Assembly: GCA_921293015.1 (NCBI GenBank)
Contig: OV121088.1
Location: forward strand, 31,967,645-32,031,644
DNA length: 64,000 nucleotides
Reading direction: 5' to 3'
Origin: Phorcus lineatus
Lineage: Eukaryota > Mollusca > Gastropoda > Trochida > Trochidae
Within the stretch, counting starts at the first letter, position 1, and each line of letters opens with the position of its first letter. The notes below the pieces were generated by a model, which had not been told where the DNA came from, made no database searches, and saw nothing but the letters and a program-made list of their open reading frames with translations. The translations under genes were made by a program, and so were the position numbers. Shown here piece by piece: positions 9,601-19,800 of this stretch.

Positions 9601-11935
9601 CTAATACGCAGTGACTACGTGTATTAACTTCTGTCAAGTTGCCCTTGGATGTGGATTAATTATATAGAATAGGAACCATCACTAATACGCAGTGACTACG
9701 TATATTACCATCTGACACATTGCCCTTGGATGTGGATTAATATATAGAATAGGAACCGATTACTCTACCTGTTACCAGTCATTCCATTTCCTTACTTGAT
9801 AAAGATATATAGATAATATGACTGAAATATATAGTATAGGCATGGGTACGAAATGACTATGTATATAAGTTAAGCTAACTAATATGGAATTCACCTTGTT
9901 TAATTTCGTTTCGTTTTATTTCCGTTTCGTTTCGTTTCGTTTCAGATTAACAAGCTATATTAGTATCATATATTGACAATGGACAAATGTTAAGTGCGCG
10001 ATATGTCAGCTGATTTTAATCAGATTGACTAATATCCCGACCGTTCATCCATAAACAATTGAAATACTTGTGACCTAATTAATATTTTAGACGCCAATTA
10101 CTTAACAGCAGATGTGTGTATCCAATTACAATTACTAGAATTACATATCTTTTAACGACAAAGTCTAGAAACACGACGTCGCGATCAAAAGGAAATAGGT
10201 TAAATCAATGGAGCATAGAAAGTTATTAAAAATAACTACCCCCGAAAGGTTTAGATCGAAACAGTCCTATTCACTGGCTAATTGAAACCTTGCTGTCGAG
10301 TGTAGCGCTGTCTTCTGTGATTACTTGAGGGACTAACAAGGTCTACGCATGCGCAGTAGGCTAGAGAGGATAAGCAAAGAAATGTTGGAGCTTGGGGCGA
10401 GTAATGCCTTGGCGAAGAAGTTAGATACCACACAATATAGAAATATCTACGATATCTATTGAATTTTAATCGCATGTAATATAACATTATATATGAAATA
10501 GACCGGATCAATAGTTTCCTGTAATCGGTCGGACGAATTATGACAATAGAAAATGCTTAAGTGCTAAACATTAAAATATTTTTAAAAATCGTGAAATACC
10601 TCCAAATTCGCATTGCTCTCCAATCTGGATAAAGACATGTGCACACTTTGAAGAGAATAGGAAGAATAGTTTGCTGTAGGTCTGTAAAACTGTCGTCAGA
10701 CGGACGGACTGACATACGGACGGGCGGTCACATGGACGGACGATAATGCATGTTGGTATTACTATACAACCTCAACTTTTGACCGAGGGCTATGATCAAC
10801 TGTCATTCTGTTTTTTATTACCCAATATTGATATTCATAAGCGGTGGCATATATTCAATATGAGCACATGTGCACATATCACTTTTGTCTAGCAACGATT
10901 GTCTTAGCGCGAGTTAGCGTATTTCGTCGTCATAAAACCATTGTTCACTGTAGCGGGCCGCCGGAAAGGAAGCAGGCCTTTTCTGAATATTTCCGTGTAT
11001 TTTAAATGAAATAGAATGGTTAATAAAGAAATTATAACACTCCGAATAGTGTCATATGACTTTTACGCAACTCGTGCGAATAAGTGTATAACCCTCGCTC
11101 TCGCTCGGGTAATACAAAAATTCGCACCCGTTTCGTAAAAGTCGTATGACACACTTCCTCGGGTAATAATCTCTATATATGAAACTGAATGACAAGAGAG
11201 TGATCATTGTACAAAAATGTGCCTTATCGTTCATAATTCCGTGTCATTCGTAATTCAATTTAGGGAGACCCGCTATGCTTCAAATAAATATTCCCTAGAG
11301 AAGCTTCTACACAGGAAGAAGAAATAATTGCTATTGGAAGATAAGGCATGATTTTGAGAGTTGAAAGAAGTCTTGAGTGTTTTCTTTAACTTTTCATTGA
11401 AAAGGTTATGCATAATTAACACTTAGTAATCACAAACATGCAGGTGTATTTTTGTATCTTACAACGTCATTCAGTGTATCTATCGTTTTTAATTAAGTTT
11501 GTTTAGAAACCTTTACATTTGCACTTTTTTAAGCCTACGCAGGAAACCTTCTCTGATGTAAAGGTGAGACGAGGAATGGCTATTGGAACCCTCAAGTCTA
11601 TCTCCGTGAAGACATTTCAAGCCTGCCCAACCCCAGAGTGTTATCATTGCCCCCTGGGTAGTTCAGCGCTCTGCCCTTCATGCCGTGAGAAATATCGTGA
11701 GGGCGCACTGGATTTTGCAAAGGGTCAAGTCACTCTAGAAACAAAACCAGGGCAATTGAAGAGCTTTGGTATTTTTTGGCCAGAGTTAGAAAAATTATTC
11801 CAACTATTTGAAATCGAAGTTTCAATCTCTGATGGAGCTGAAGAGATAGAAGGAAAATTTCTATCTCTCGTAAAAAATGAAAGACGTATCGGGTATTATG
11901 GATATGGAAATCTGCAGCGGTTTGAGATGGTTTAA
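6610..11935 (+). CDS. Split gene for an RPA70-like tandem OB-fold protein
   Basis: Four exons fit splice consensus with all junctions in phase 0: 6610-6927, 7133-7531, 8911-9126 and 11543-11935 (stop TAA at 11933-11935). Starting at ATG 6628 the product is about 435 aa; an upstream exon is possible, because TTGTAGCTCTGCAG at 6596-6609 could be an acceptor. Exon 1 encodes an acidic low-complexity tract (Asp/Ala repeats from a GAT microsatellite). Exon 2 has an OB-fold look (WVTFQGTIISRPKP ... GFMVEIADNTNAVDCWV ... LILQRVKWNG). Exon 3 continues a second one (RLVRIDDGSGFLDLDVWGD ... LRITSCKWK). Exon 4 has a Cys cluster C-x4-C-x2-C-x7-C-x2-C, like the zinc ribbon in the C-terminal OB fold of RPA70. 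A single-stranded DNA-binding role is inferred from this layout. I do not recognise the exact orthologue; it could also be a captured mobile-element or viral SSB. Confidence 0.6.
6730..6925. repeat. GAT/GCT trinucleotide repeat encoding an Asp/Ala tract
   Basis: Imperfect (GATGATGATGCT)n and related triplets in frame with the OB-fold gene's first recognised exon. The tract gives a long run of Asp with Ala. The repeat stays open in two frames, so the neighbouring Met-rich frame is a shadow. Confidence 0.85.
7590..8535 (-). pseudogene. Mariner-type transposase remnant, interrupted by a MITE
   Basis: Read on the minus strand from ATG at 8535, the N-terminal part resembles mariner transposases of the GVQW/FLJ37770 type (EKRAVIKYLSVHENHEDFVHI ... 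FKRGRQSIEDYARSGK ... VHDMVLAGRRVTIQNIAETL). It is broken by several stops and frameshifts. The C-terminal end appears at 7714-7600 (QRFLETQDTEFYTNGIMKLAHHWSKCIDAIGDYV). Between them lies the MITE at 7715-8064, and the middle of the transposase, including the expected catalytic Asp region, is missing. The remnant sits in intron 2 of the OB-fold gene, in the opposite orientation. Confidence 0.75.
7715..8064. mobile_element. MITE with long terminal inverted repeats, copy 1
   Basis: About 350 bp. The left end (7715-7785) and right end (7998-8064) are reverse complements over roughly 65 bp. The shared ends contain CATTCTCT-CCAA, GGTAGCTCC and AACCTCTGTCTTAATACGAA. A second copy lies at 19801-20200. 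It has no coding capacity. It sits inside the mariner remnant, which dates it as the younger insertion. Confidence 0.8.
9445..9758. repeat. 80-bp tandem repeat, four copies
   Basis: Units starting near 9445, 9525, 9605 and 9686 share CAGTGACTACGT, then TTGCCCTTGGATGTGGATTA, then ATATAGAATAGGAACCATCA. The array lies within intron 3 of the OB-fold gene. Confidence 0.85.
9900..9945. repeat. TTTCG microsatellite
   Basis: Run of TTTCG pentamers with a few interruptions, in intron 3 of the OB-fold gene. Confidence 0.8.
10690..10750. repeat. GGAC-rich simple repeat
   Basis: Irregular GACGGACGGAC run in the same intron. Confidence 0.6.
11049..11152. repeat. Inverted repeat with 33-bp arms
   Basis: 11049-11081 and 11120-11152 are near-perfect reverse complements (GTGTCATATGACTTTTACG ... 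GTCGTATGACAC). Between them is a CTCGCTCTCGCTCGGG-like spacer. Probably a hairpin MITE in intron 3 of the OB-fold gene. Confidence 0.75.
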
Positions 11936-12122
11936 AGAGACACACAGAGAATATTGATAGCGTCACATATGTCAAATGTTATAAATTGTGTCATTTTATC
12001 AAGAAGTACTGACAATTGCTGCTAAGAGAAAGTTTAATGCATATCGCGCGTAAACTATTCAGACGTTACGTGATAAAAATTTGAAATAATTGACTTTACT
12101 CATTCACGGAATGTCTCTTTAA
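11932..12122. mobile_element. TTAA-flanked MITE overlapping the OB-fold gene's stop codon
   Basis: The 191-bp element begins TTAAAGAGACA and ends with the reverse complement of that sequence, with TTAA at both ends. The OB-fold gene's TAA stop (11933-11935) lies within the first TTAA. Related ends recur at 50979-51464 and 54889-55196, with single-end fragments elsewhere. TTAA ends suggest a piggyBac-type target, which is an inference. Confidence 0.65.
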
Positions 12123-12226
12123 AATGTTTATCTCAACAAGTCTGAAATGCCCGATGGGCTTTGTGATTTTTTGGTCGTCCAATCTCATTTAAATCAACTT
12201 TTTTTAATTCATGCTTATGTTGTGTG

Positions 12227-12438
12227 TGTAACATAATGTGTCAACAGACGCTCATGTCTTAATTCACATATATATTATAAGTTGCTTCTAATAGTATCAA
12301 CCAATAGCATCAAGGGGAAGAACTGCTATTACTTCCTGCCGCTGCCAATGCCATGTGCTCTGAGTCAGCACTGAGTCTGTAACTGTCCAGAATAAACAAG
12401 CTTTATAACTAGAAGCTATGTTTGTCAAATATATTACA
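12227..12438 (+). repeat. 5' LTR
   Basis: 212 bp, TG...CA. It carries a TATA-like stretch (CATATATATTATAAG) near 12262 and AATAAA at 12391-12396, as expected for promoter and polyadenylation signals of an LTR. The sequence directly after it (GTGTCAGAAGTG) is the likely primer-binding site; the tRNA is not assigned. Confidence 0.93.
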
Positions 12439-12474
12439 GTGTGTCAGAAGTGTTTAGGACTATAACTAAAGAAG

Positions 12475-15400
12475 ATGGATAGACTAGAACCACCCAAAGC
12501 CCTAGAATTTTCTGGAAATGTGGCAGAAAACTGGAGACGTTTTCAACTTGCTTGGGACTGTTACATTGCTGTTGCTGATGAAAATGAAGACAAATCTGAT
12601 AAGTACAAAGCTTCATTGTTCCTATCAATTGTTGGAGAAGAGGCTAGAGAGATATATAATTCATTTGATTGGGCAGAAGAAGGAGATAAGCTCAAAATCA
12701 AACCCATCATTGAAAAGTTCCAACAATATTGTGAACCAAAGAAAAATGTAACTTTTGAAAGATACTGTTTTTTCACATGCAATCAAAAGCCAGAGCAAAA
12801 CATTGATCAGTACCTCAGTGAATTGAAGCATAAAGCTAGATCATGTGAATTTGGAGCCCTTTTGGATGGATTATTGCGGGACAGAATTGTGTGTGGCATT
12901 TTGAACTCTTCTGTTAGGGAAAGGCTTCTCAGAGAAGATAAGTTAACCTTAGCTAAGGCTGTAGACACATGTCGTGCGTCACAGATCGCAAATGAACAAG
13001 CTAAAGAGTTAAATTCCACTAAAGAAGAAGTCAAAGTTGATGCAATCAGGAAAAGGTCACACAAAGCTCAAGGTCATGCAAGGTCACAGGTACCTCTAGG
13101 TCCCCCTAGACAGAATCACTGGAATTGTAACAACAGAAAGCCAGGAGATTCAAGAAATGAACCTTGTGGAAGATGTGGTAAGCCACATTTCAGAAATCAA
13201 TGCCCAGCAACAGGTAAAAGATGTTCTAATTGTCGAAAACTTGGACACTTTGCGTCAATGTGCAGAAGTAAACAGAACATTGTTCATGCTTTACAAACCT
13301 CTGACATACCAGAAGAGTATTCAGATCATACGGATTTCTATGTGGATACTATTCATGATACCAAAGAGAAATCATCTTGGATGATGCAGCTGAACATTGA
13401 CGACACAGACATAGATGTCAAACTTGACCCAGGAGCCAACATCAACATTATGAGCAACAGTCAGTGGGAAAAGCTTAACAAGGGGAAGCAGTTACAGCCA
13501 ACAAGCATTAAACTTACAGCTTATGGAGGTGTGGACATTCCCGTACAAGGTCAGACAGATGTACAGATTTCTTTGAAAGGTAAAACGTACACTTCAACTT
13601 TTGTGATCACTCCGCGAGAAGACAGCACCATTCTAGGTCTACAAGACTGTGAGAGATTGGGCTTGGTGAGAAGAGTTTTTGAAGTGACTGCAGGGACAAA
13701 AAACCATAGCCAACTAAACACTGAACAGATATTTGAAAGATATTCAGATGTTTTTACTGGACTAGGCTGCCTCCCTGGAGAACACCACATCACTCTGGAT
13801 GAAAACATCTCACCTGTAGTCGAGCCTTGCAGGAAGATTCCTTTCTCCGTACGTGAGGATTTGGAAAAAGAACTGACCCGTATGAAGAAAGCAGATGTCA
13901 TAGTTGAAGTCACAGAACCGACAGAATGGGTGAATGCTATTGTCATCGTTCACAAGAAAGGAGGAAAACTAAGAATATGCCTTGATCCAAAAAACCTGAA
14001 CAAAGCCATTCGCAGAGAACATTTCAAGTTACCTACCAGAGAAGAAATCATGTCAAAGTTTGCAGGCGCTACAACTTTCAGCAAAATTGACGCATCGTCA
14101 GGATTCTGGCAGATGAAATTGGACTATGAAAGTTCTCTCTTGACTACGTTCGCAACACCATTTGGTCGCTACAGATTTCAGCGACTTCCATTTGGTATAT
14201 CCAGTGCACCTGAAGTTTATCACAGAACAGTTCATCAGTTGTTCGAGACACTTCCAGGAGTTGATACAAGCATGGATGACATGATCATTTGGGGAAGGAA
14301 CGAAGCTGAACATGATGCTAATCTCATCAGAGTTCTAGAAAAATGTCGGGAAGTTGGACTGAAGCTCAACAAAGACAAGTGCGAACTGAGAGTCAATGAG
14401 CTGACATTCCTCGGAGACAGAGTCACAAAAAATGGTCTGACCCCTGATCCAGAAAAAGTCAAAGCGATTGAAAATATGTCACTTCCAAAAGACAAGAAGG
14501 ATCTTCAACGCTTCATGGGTATGATCAACTTCTTAGGTAAATACATACCAGAACTGTCAACCGTAGCAGCACCTCTCAGACGACTGATGGAGAAGTCAGT
14601 CCTATGGGACTGGCACAACGTTCACACAAGAGCCTGGCAGGAGCTTAAGAGAAGAATTTCTGAGAGCCCTGTCTTGAAGTTCTATGACCAGACAAAACAG
14701 ACGAAAGTATCAAGTGATGCCTCACAGAGTGGCCTAGGAGCAGTACTACTACAGAAGCACAACGATAGCTGGCTTCCGGTTGCATATGCGTCCAGAGCTA
14801 TGTCTAGTGCAGAAACCAGATATGCACAGATAGAGAAAGAGTCACTGAGTATCTGTTTTGCCATGGAGAAATTCCACCAATATGTCTATGGGTCAAGAAT
14901 CATTGTGGAAACAGATCACAAGCCTCTTGTGTCAATCTTCCTGAAAGGTTTGAACGAATGTCCTCCACGCATACAGCGGTTTCGTCTGAGACTACAGAAG
15001 TATGACTTCACAGTCATGTACACACCTGGCAAAGAGATGTACGCAGCTGATGAATTATCACGCAACTTCTCAAGACAAGAACCAGTCAACACTATGGAAG
15101 AAGACACAGCAGCATTTGTTGACGGAATCACATCAAATCTCCCAATGTCAGCAGATCGCTTCAGTGACATACGTAAAGAAACTGAGGAGGATCCAATCAT
15201 GTTCCGTCTGAGAGCACGAGTATTGGCCGGCTGGCCAAACGAGAGAGCTAACTGCCCTAAAGACCTGCTCGAGTACTGGAATCAGAGAGACGAACTCTCA
15301 GTTATAGATGGACTAGTTTTCAAAGCTAGCCGTGTGGTGATTCCTGCCAAACTTAGAGGTCTCATGTTAAGCAAAATTCATACTGGTCACCTCGGAGAAG

Positions 15401-16422
15401 AAAAGTCCAAGTCAAGAGCAAGAGAGCTTTTATACTGGCCAGGGATGAACAAAGACATTGAAGATCTCGTTCGGAAATGCACAGCATGTTCAACGTTCAG
15501 AAACAAACAGAGCGCTGAGCCAATGTTGACATTCCAAACACCTACTCAACCATGGCAAATGGTTGCCACTGACTTATTTGAGTTCAACAAACAGAATTAC
15601 ATTTTGATAGTTGATTACTACTCCAACTACCCTGAAGTAATCTCCATCAGCAGTCAGACAAGTTCATCAGTAATCAAAACTCTGAAATCTACATTTGCAA
15701 GACATGGCATCCCAAACAAACTAATGAGTGACAATGGTCCATGCTATGCATCAGCTGAATTCCAAATGTTCAGTCAAGATTGGGGTTTCACACACGTCAC
15801 ATCAAGCCCAAGATATCCACAATCAAATGGACTTGCTGAAAGAACTGTGCAGACCATAAAGAACATCCTGAAGAAATGCAAGCACAGTGGTGAAGACCCT
15901 CTCTTCGGGTTACTCTCCTACAGAAGTACCCCTCTATCTCACGGCCTGTCCCCAGCTCAACTGCTCATGGGACGGCGCATACAGAGCAACCTGCCTGCAA
16001 CAACAAAAGCCCTAAAACCTAAAATACCACCAAGAGACAACATCCTTCAACAGAAAAAAGCTCTGAAGGAAAGGCAGAAAACCTACTACGATCAAAGGGC
16101 AAGACAGGAAGACCTTCCTCACCTCGACGCAGGTACAACAGTCCGCATACAAGACAGCGACAACTGGCGACTCCAAGGTGAAGTCCTGAAGGAAGTAGCA
16201 CCCAGGTCATACCTTGTCAGGACTAACATGGGTAACGTGATGAGAAGAAATCGTCGCGACCTACTTGCAACGCCAACAACAACGTCACCGCCATCACCTG
16301 ATCAGGTGATCAGCGACAACGCCCTGTCTTCCACTGAAAAGACTGACTATGCAGCAAGCGGTAGAGTGACGAGAAGTGGTCGCTCAGTGATGGCGCCTAG
16401 GCGGCTGATCGAAGAGAAATAA
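12475..16422 (+). CDS. Gag-Pol polyprotein of a Ty3/Gypsy element
   Basis: One uninterrupted 1,315-aa ORF. Gag occupies about residues 1-220. Two zinc knuckles follow at about 229-265 (CGRCGKPHFRNQC and CSNCRKLGHFASMC). The aspartic protease has its active site in LDPGANINIMS at about 317. The reverse transcriptase has ASSGFWQMKL, FGRYRFQRLPFG and the catalytic pair in SMDDMIIWG at about 599-607; the usual aromatic residue before x-D-D is Ser here. RNase H starts with SSDASQSGLGAVLLQ at about 745. The integrase has an HHCC finger (HTGHLGEEK ... CTACS) at about 969, and a D-D-35-E core with VATDLFE, MSDNGP and GLAERT. The ORF closes 210 nt before the 3' LTR. Gag and Pol share one frame without a frameshift, so protease processing is presumed. 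Confidence 0.95.
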   Translation: MDRLEPPKALEFSGNVAENWRRFQLAWDCYIAVADENEDKSDKYKASLFLSIVGEEAREIYNSFDWAEEGDKLKIKPIIEKFQQYCEPKKNVTFERYCFFTCNQKPEQNIDQYLSELKHKARSCEFGALLDGLLRDRIVCGILNSSVRERLLREDKLTLAKAVDTCRASQIANEQAKELNSTKEEVKVDAIRKRSHKAQGHARSQVPLGPPRQNHWNCNNRKPGDSRNEPCGRCGKPHFRNQCPATGKRCSNCRKLGHFASMCRSKQNIVHALQTSDIPEEYSDHTDFYVDTIHDTKEKSSWMMQLNIDDTDIDVKLDPGANINIMSNSQWEKLNKGKQLQPTSIKLTAYGGVDIPVQGQTDVQISLKGKTYTSTFVITPREDSTILGLQDCERLGLVRRVFEVTAGTKNHSQLNTEQIFERYSDVFTGLGCLPGEHHITLDENISPVVEPCRKIPFSVREDLEKELTRMKKADVIVEVTEPTEWVNAIVIVHKKGGKLRICLDPKNLNKAIRREHFKLPTREEIMSKFAGATTFSKIDASSGFWQMKLDYESSLLTTFATPFGRYRFQRLPFGISSAPEVYHRTVHQLFETLPGVDTSMDDMIIWGRNEAEHDANLIRVLEKCREVGLKLNKDKCELRVNELTFLGDRVTKNGLTPDPEKVKAIENMSLPKDKKDLQRFMGMINFLGKYIPELSTVAAPLRRLMEKSVLWDWHNVHTRAWQELKRRISESPVLKFYDQTKQTKVSSDASQSGLGAVLLQKHNDSWLPVAYASRAMSSAETRYAQIEKESLSICFAMEKFHQYVYGSRIIVETDHKPLVSIFLKGLNECPPRIQRFRLRLQKYDFTVMYTPGKEMYAADELSRNFSRQEPVNTMEEDTAAFVDGITSNLPMSADRFSDIRKETEEDPIMFRLRARVLAGWPNERANCPKDLLEYWNQRDELSVIDGLVFKASRVVIPAKLRGLMLSKIHTGHLGEEKSKSRARELLYWPGMNKDIEDLVRKCTACSTFRNKQSAEPMLTFQTPTQPWQMVATDLFEFNKQNYILIVDYYSNYPEVISISSQTSSSVIKTLKSTFARHGIPNKLMSDNGPCYASAEFQMFSQDWGFTHVTSSPRYPQSNGLAERTVQTIKNILKKCKHSGEDPLFGLLSYRSTPLSHGLSPAQLLMGRRIQSNLPATTKALKPKIPPRDNILQQKKALKERQKTYYDQRARQEDLPHLDAGTTVRIQDSDNWRLQGEVLKEVAPRSYLVRTNMGNVMRRNRRDLLATPTTTSPPSPDQVISDNALSSTEKTDYAASGRVTRSGRSVMAPRRLIEEK

Positions 16423-16632
16423 TGACTTTTAACTGTTCATGTTTCCATTAATAGTTTTGTTAATGTTCACTGTTTTGAAAAAGGACATTTAATTACTTTT
16501 ATCCAGCAGTGAATAATTTCATGCTAATTCTTCATTCAAGTTTTATTCTGCTAAAGTTCTAAATCAGTACCAATTCAAGTTTATACATGGACTGAGTAAT
16601 TCATATCTCACCTTTCATTCTAAGGGGAAAGA

Positions 16633-16844
16633 TGTAACATAATGTGTCAACAGACGCTCATGTCTTAATTCACATATATATTATAAGTTGCTTCTAATAG
16701 TATCAACCAATAGCATCAAGGGGAAGAACTGCTATTACTTCCTGCCGCTGCCAATGCCATGTGCTCTGAGTCAGCACTGAGTCTGTAACTGTCCAGAATA
16801 AACAAGCTTTATAACTAGAAGCTATGTTTGTCAAATATATTACA
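16633..16844 (+). repeat. 3' LTR
   Basis: 212 bp, apparently identical to the 5' LTR. It is preceded by the purine-rich tract at 16622-16632 and followed by the GTGTG target duplication. Confidence 0.93.
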
Positions 16845-17130
16845 GTGTGTTGTCGTGTTTCATGACTTTTAAGATAAGTTTTGACAATACCCAGAAGTCG
16901 TTAAATTAAAAAACGAAAAAGTGATCTTAAGAGTTACTTCTCCCTCTATTTGACTCTGTATAAAGGAAAATTGGAAAACTGTAACCAAAGGACGAGAGTG
17001 GCAATGTTGAGGGCTTAAAATTTTGAATAAACTATTTTGTAGCCTGAAACATGAGAGGCTGGAATAAGTATATATATCACAACCATATGTACGGTGGCAT
17101 ATTAGGGCCATCTGTTTTTTTATTTTTATC

Positions 17131-17355
17131 TTGAAATTTCAAGAAAAAAGTTGAAATTTCAACATATCCATCTTGAAATTTCAAGATGATAAGTTGAAAT
17201 TTCAAGATGATAAGTTGAAATTTCAAGATATTAAGTTGAAATTTCAAGATGATAAGTTGAAATTTCAAGATACTTATGTTGAAATTTCAAGATAAATAAG
17301 TTTAAATTGATAAGTTGAAATTTCAACTTATCAATTTAAACTTATTTATCTTGAA
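17131..17355. repeat. Palindromic tandem array ending in a 70-bp perfect palindrome
   Basis: Repeats of the self-complementary core TTGAAATTTCAA spaced by ATGATAAG-like linkers (about 20-bp period) run to 17285. From 17286 to 17355 the sequence is a perfect palindrome with its centre between 17320 and 17321. The palindrome reuses the same core. Confidence 0.9.
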
Positions 17356-17359
17356 CTTG

Positions 17360-17935
17360 GCTTTTGCTTTGCCATCATCATTTGTCACAAAGTGTTCTCA
17401 CACATTGTACATTTTAATAAAGAACTAATAAGAGGTACAAAACATCTTTGTTCTCATTTCAAAAGGAAACATTTTTGACATGGAGTCGTATGTATACACC
17501 TTCGACACTTGCAACATGAATCTAAATTGCAACATAAACACTTTATGACTTTAACAATCCAGCAGTTGTGGAAATGAACAACAAACACGGTCCAAGTAAG
17601 GTCCGAATCTTACTTAACACCGTCAGCTAAAACAATTGCATGAATCGGGAGACACTATCGTAGAATTAGACTGCACAATGTAAGTATTTCAGGTACTTAA
17701 ACGTACAGAAATTTGTTACGATATTACTATTTTTTGTTTAATTATCTTTAATAAAAATTCAGAGAGTTTTTATGATGTTTTGAATAAAGGTATTATTTTC
17801 TTATTAAATTTGTTAACTATCACAAGCTTGCGTAAAATAATCACAAAGTGTTTAACACTTCCACATGGCCAGGATTGTGATTAGCACAAGCACTGACAAG
17901 TAATATAACCATGGGTGACATCTACACCTTTCTAA
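17360..17935. other. No gene recognised
   Basis: AT-rich intergenic sequence between the palindromic array and the SINE copy. Confidence 0.5.
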
Positions 17936-17937
17936 AT

Positions 17938-18243
17938 GTTGAGATAAGGTGTTTTGGTTTAATGCCGCTTATAAGAGTATTTCACTTGTATCAAAGCGGC
18001 TAGTATTATTGCAGGGAGAAAGCCCTCAGAGCTATTGTGACTTTGCAGTGAAACCTGCGAGCATCGGCTGGAACTAGCATACTATGGGCGATACTGTGCT
18101 CAAATTCAGTAAAGCACTGCACTCAAACCTTACTGTGTGTAGAACTGTTCTCTCAAGCAAAGTTGCCAAGCATCTACTGGGAATAGAACCCTGGATCTCT
18201 TGATCTGAACCGGACTTGCTAACCACTGCACCATCCTGTCCCC
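17938..18243 (-). repeat. tRNA-derived SINE, degenerate full-length copy
   Basis: It matches the better-preserved copy at 30410-30729 along its length, with the tRNA-like head at the right end (GAATAGAACCC and CTAACCACTGC read on plus) and the tail at the left (GATAAGGTG). It is diverged, so old. A second head-like fragment (GGGGTTGGAACCAGGACC) follows at about 18270-18340. Confidence 0.7.
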
Positions 18244-18344
18244 TACTAAATGTTTAACAGTATATCTAATTGCTAAGCACCTGATGGGGTTGGAACCAGG
18301 ACCTTGCTGCCATGAGAACAAAGATTTGATGCGACCTGATCCTT

Positions 18345-19800
18345 GCATATGTTTTTGCAATAAATACACAAACATACTGGTGATCCAACATGACAATTTA
18401 TTCTTTCACATAAGATCAAAGGGAAACACCAAACGAGGGATTCCATTCACATGTAATTTCACAATAAATCAAAGTATATTCATGGAATGATCAATATATA
18501 CATTGCAACAGCACAACAGAACCACACATATCAAGTATTTAGATCTACAAATATACCAAGGCTGTGTCATGAGATCGTTCTTCTGACAGCAACAATGCAG
18601 AAAGCTCAGATCATTTTATTTTAATTCAATCACATAAATGGGAACATCTAATCCTACCAACAACATGATAGCAATAAATGAAGTACACTATTGAGATAGC
18701 ACCTAGCTTTTATCAAAAACTTTTACTACTGGACAAAATGTTAAGCCGTTCTGATCCAGGAAAGGTGGGGGAGGGATGGATTCTTTTGGTTATAAGGGTC
18801 ACTCCATAGAAGAAACCCACTTCTTTTCAAAATCATTAAAAACAATTCTTCAAATTCCTGTTAAGCAAGTGATATTGAAATTGTGGACATTAATCAGTGT
18901 GCCAATACGTAGATAAATAATTATCTACTACTTAAAAACTTGTATCACTTTTTTTTTTATCAAATTCATTGGCCATTAATGCTAATGAGAACATAACCAT
19001 TTATTAACATATCTTTTAATTTCCGCATATATATTGTTAACATTTGAAAGAGATAAATTGAGAAAGACTGATGTTCTTATTCATATGGTGATTCATAAGA
19101 TCTTGTCCATATAGTTTCAGAATAAATAGTGATCAATGCTTCTCCCCTGCTATTATCCTTCATTCACACACTGTGTTGAAGATCTCAATTAAAACATTTT
19201 ATTCTTAAAATGGATTTAATAAGGAGGAGAAAGTTAAGAACAAATTACTTGAATATTTCCCACAACTTTTCAAACATATGACTCAAAATGATATTAATGA
19301 TGAAGTAACTTGAGAAAATATTTTCAAAAATAAAGAAGATTGAGACAGTGCTGACTCAGCAAAACATCTGCAAAAGCAGAATGGAACTAAGTTAGTAAGA
19401 TATATTGCAATAAAAGGTCATTGAATGAGTTAAACATTATTCTTAAAACAAAATTGGATTTCACAACTGTTATGTTAACAAAATGATGATAAATATAAAA
19501 TTTGATAATTACATGGTCATAGGTAAAGAAGTGTTTTTATGATACTTATGATCTATATCTACTGTATGAACAACAAACTGAAGGCAAGAACTCAAAATAA
19601 TACTGACTCAATAATCAATATATTGATGAATTATGAATAAATTAATGGCTTTATATTGATTTAATAAATATTCAGTCATCAACAAAATGAGGAACAGTGG
19701 AAGTAAGAGCCTAACAAAGGTTTTTTCAAATGTGCAATGATTATTTCTTCAGTGCTAAAAGGATAATTATTTCATAAAACCATATATTCCTGACTCAGAC
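18345..19800. other. No gene recognised
   Basis: AT-rich DNA without long frames, between the SINE fragments and the second MITE copy. Confidence 0.5.

Larger units (their letters stand above)
12227..16844 (+). mobile_element. Complete Ty3/Gypsy LTR retrotransposon
   Basis: The 4,618-bp element consists of two 212-bp LTRs (12227-12438 and 16633-16844) that look identical by eye. They begin TG and end CA. A 5-bp target-site duplication GTGTG lies at 12222-12226 and 16845-16849. A single gag-pol ORF fills the interior. A purine-rich tract (AAGGGGAAAGA) abuts the 3' LTR. The domain order PR-RT-RNaseH-INT places it in Ty3/Gypsy, and the gag and pol resemble the K02A2.6-like (Mag/C-clade) group. 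Identical LTRs, a clean TSD and an intact ORF point to a very recent insertion. Confidence 0.95.

Noticed and set aside
13551..15200. Minus-strand frames inside the retrotransposon
   Set aside because: They are shadows of the gag-pol frame.
17131..17355. CRISPR-like array
   Set aside because: The units are about 20 bp, self-complementary and have no unique spacers; the genome is eukaryotic.
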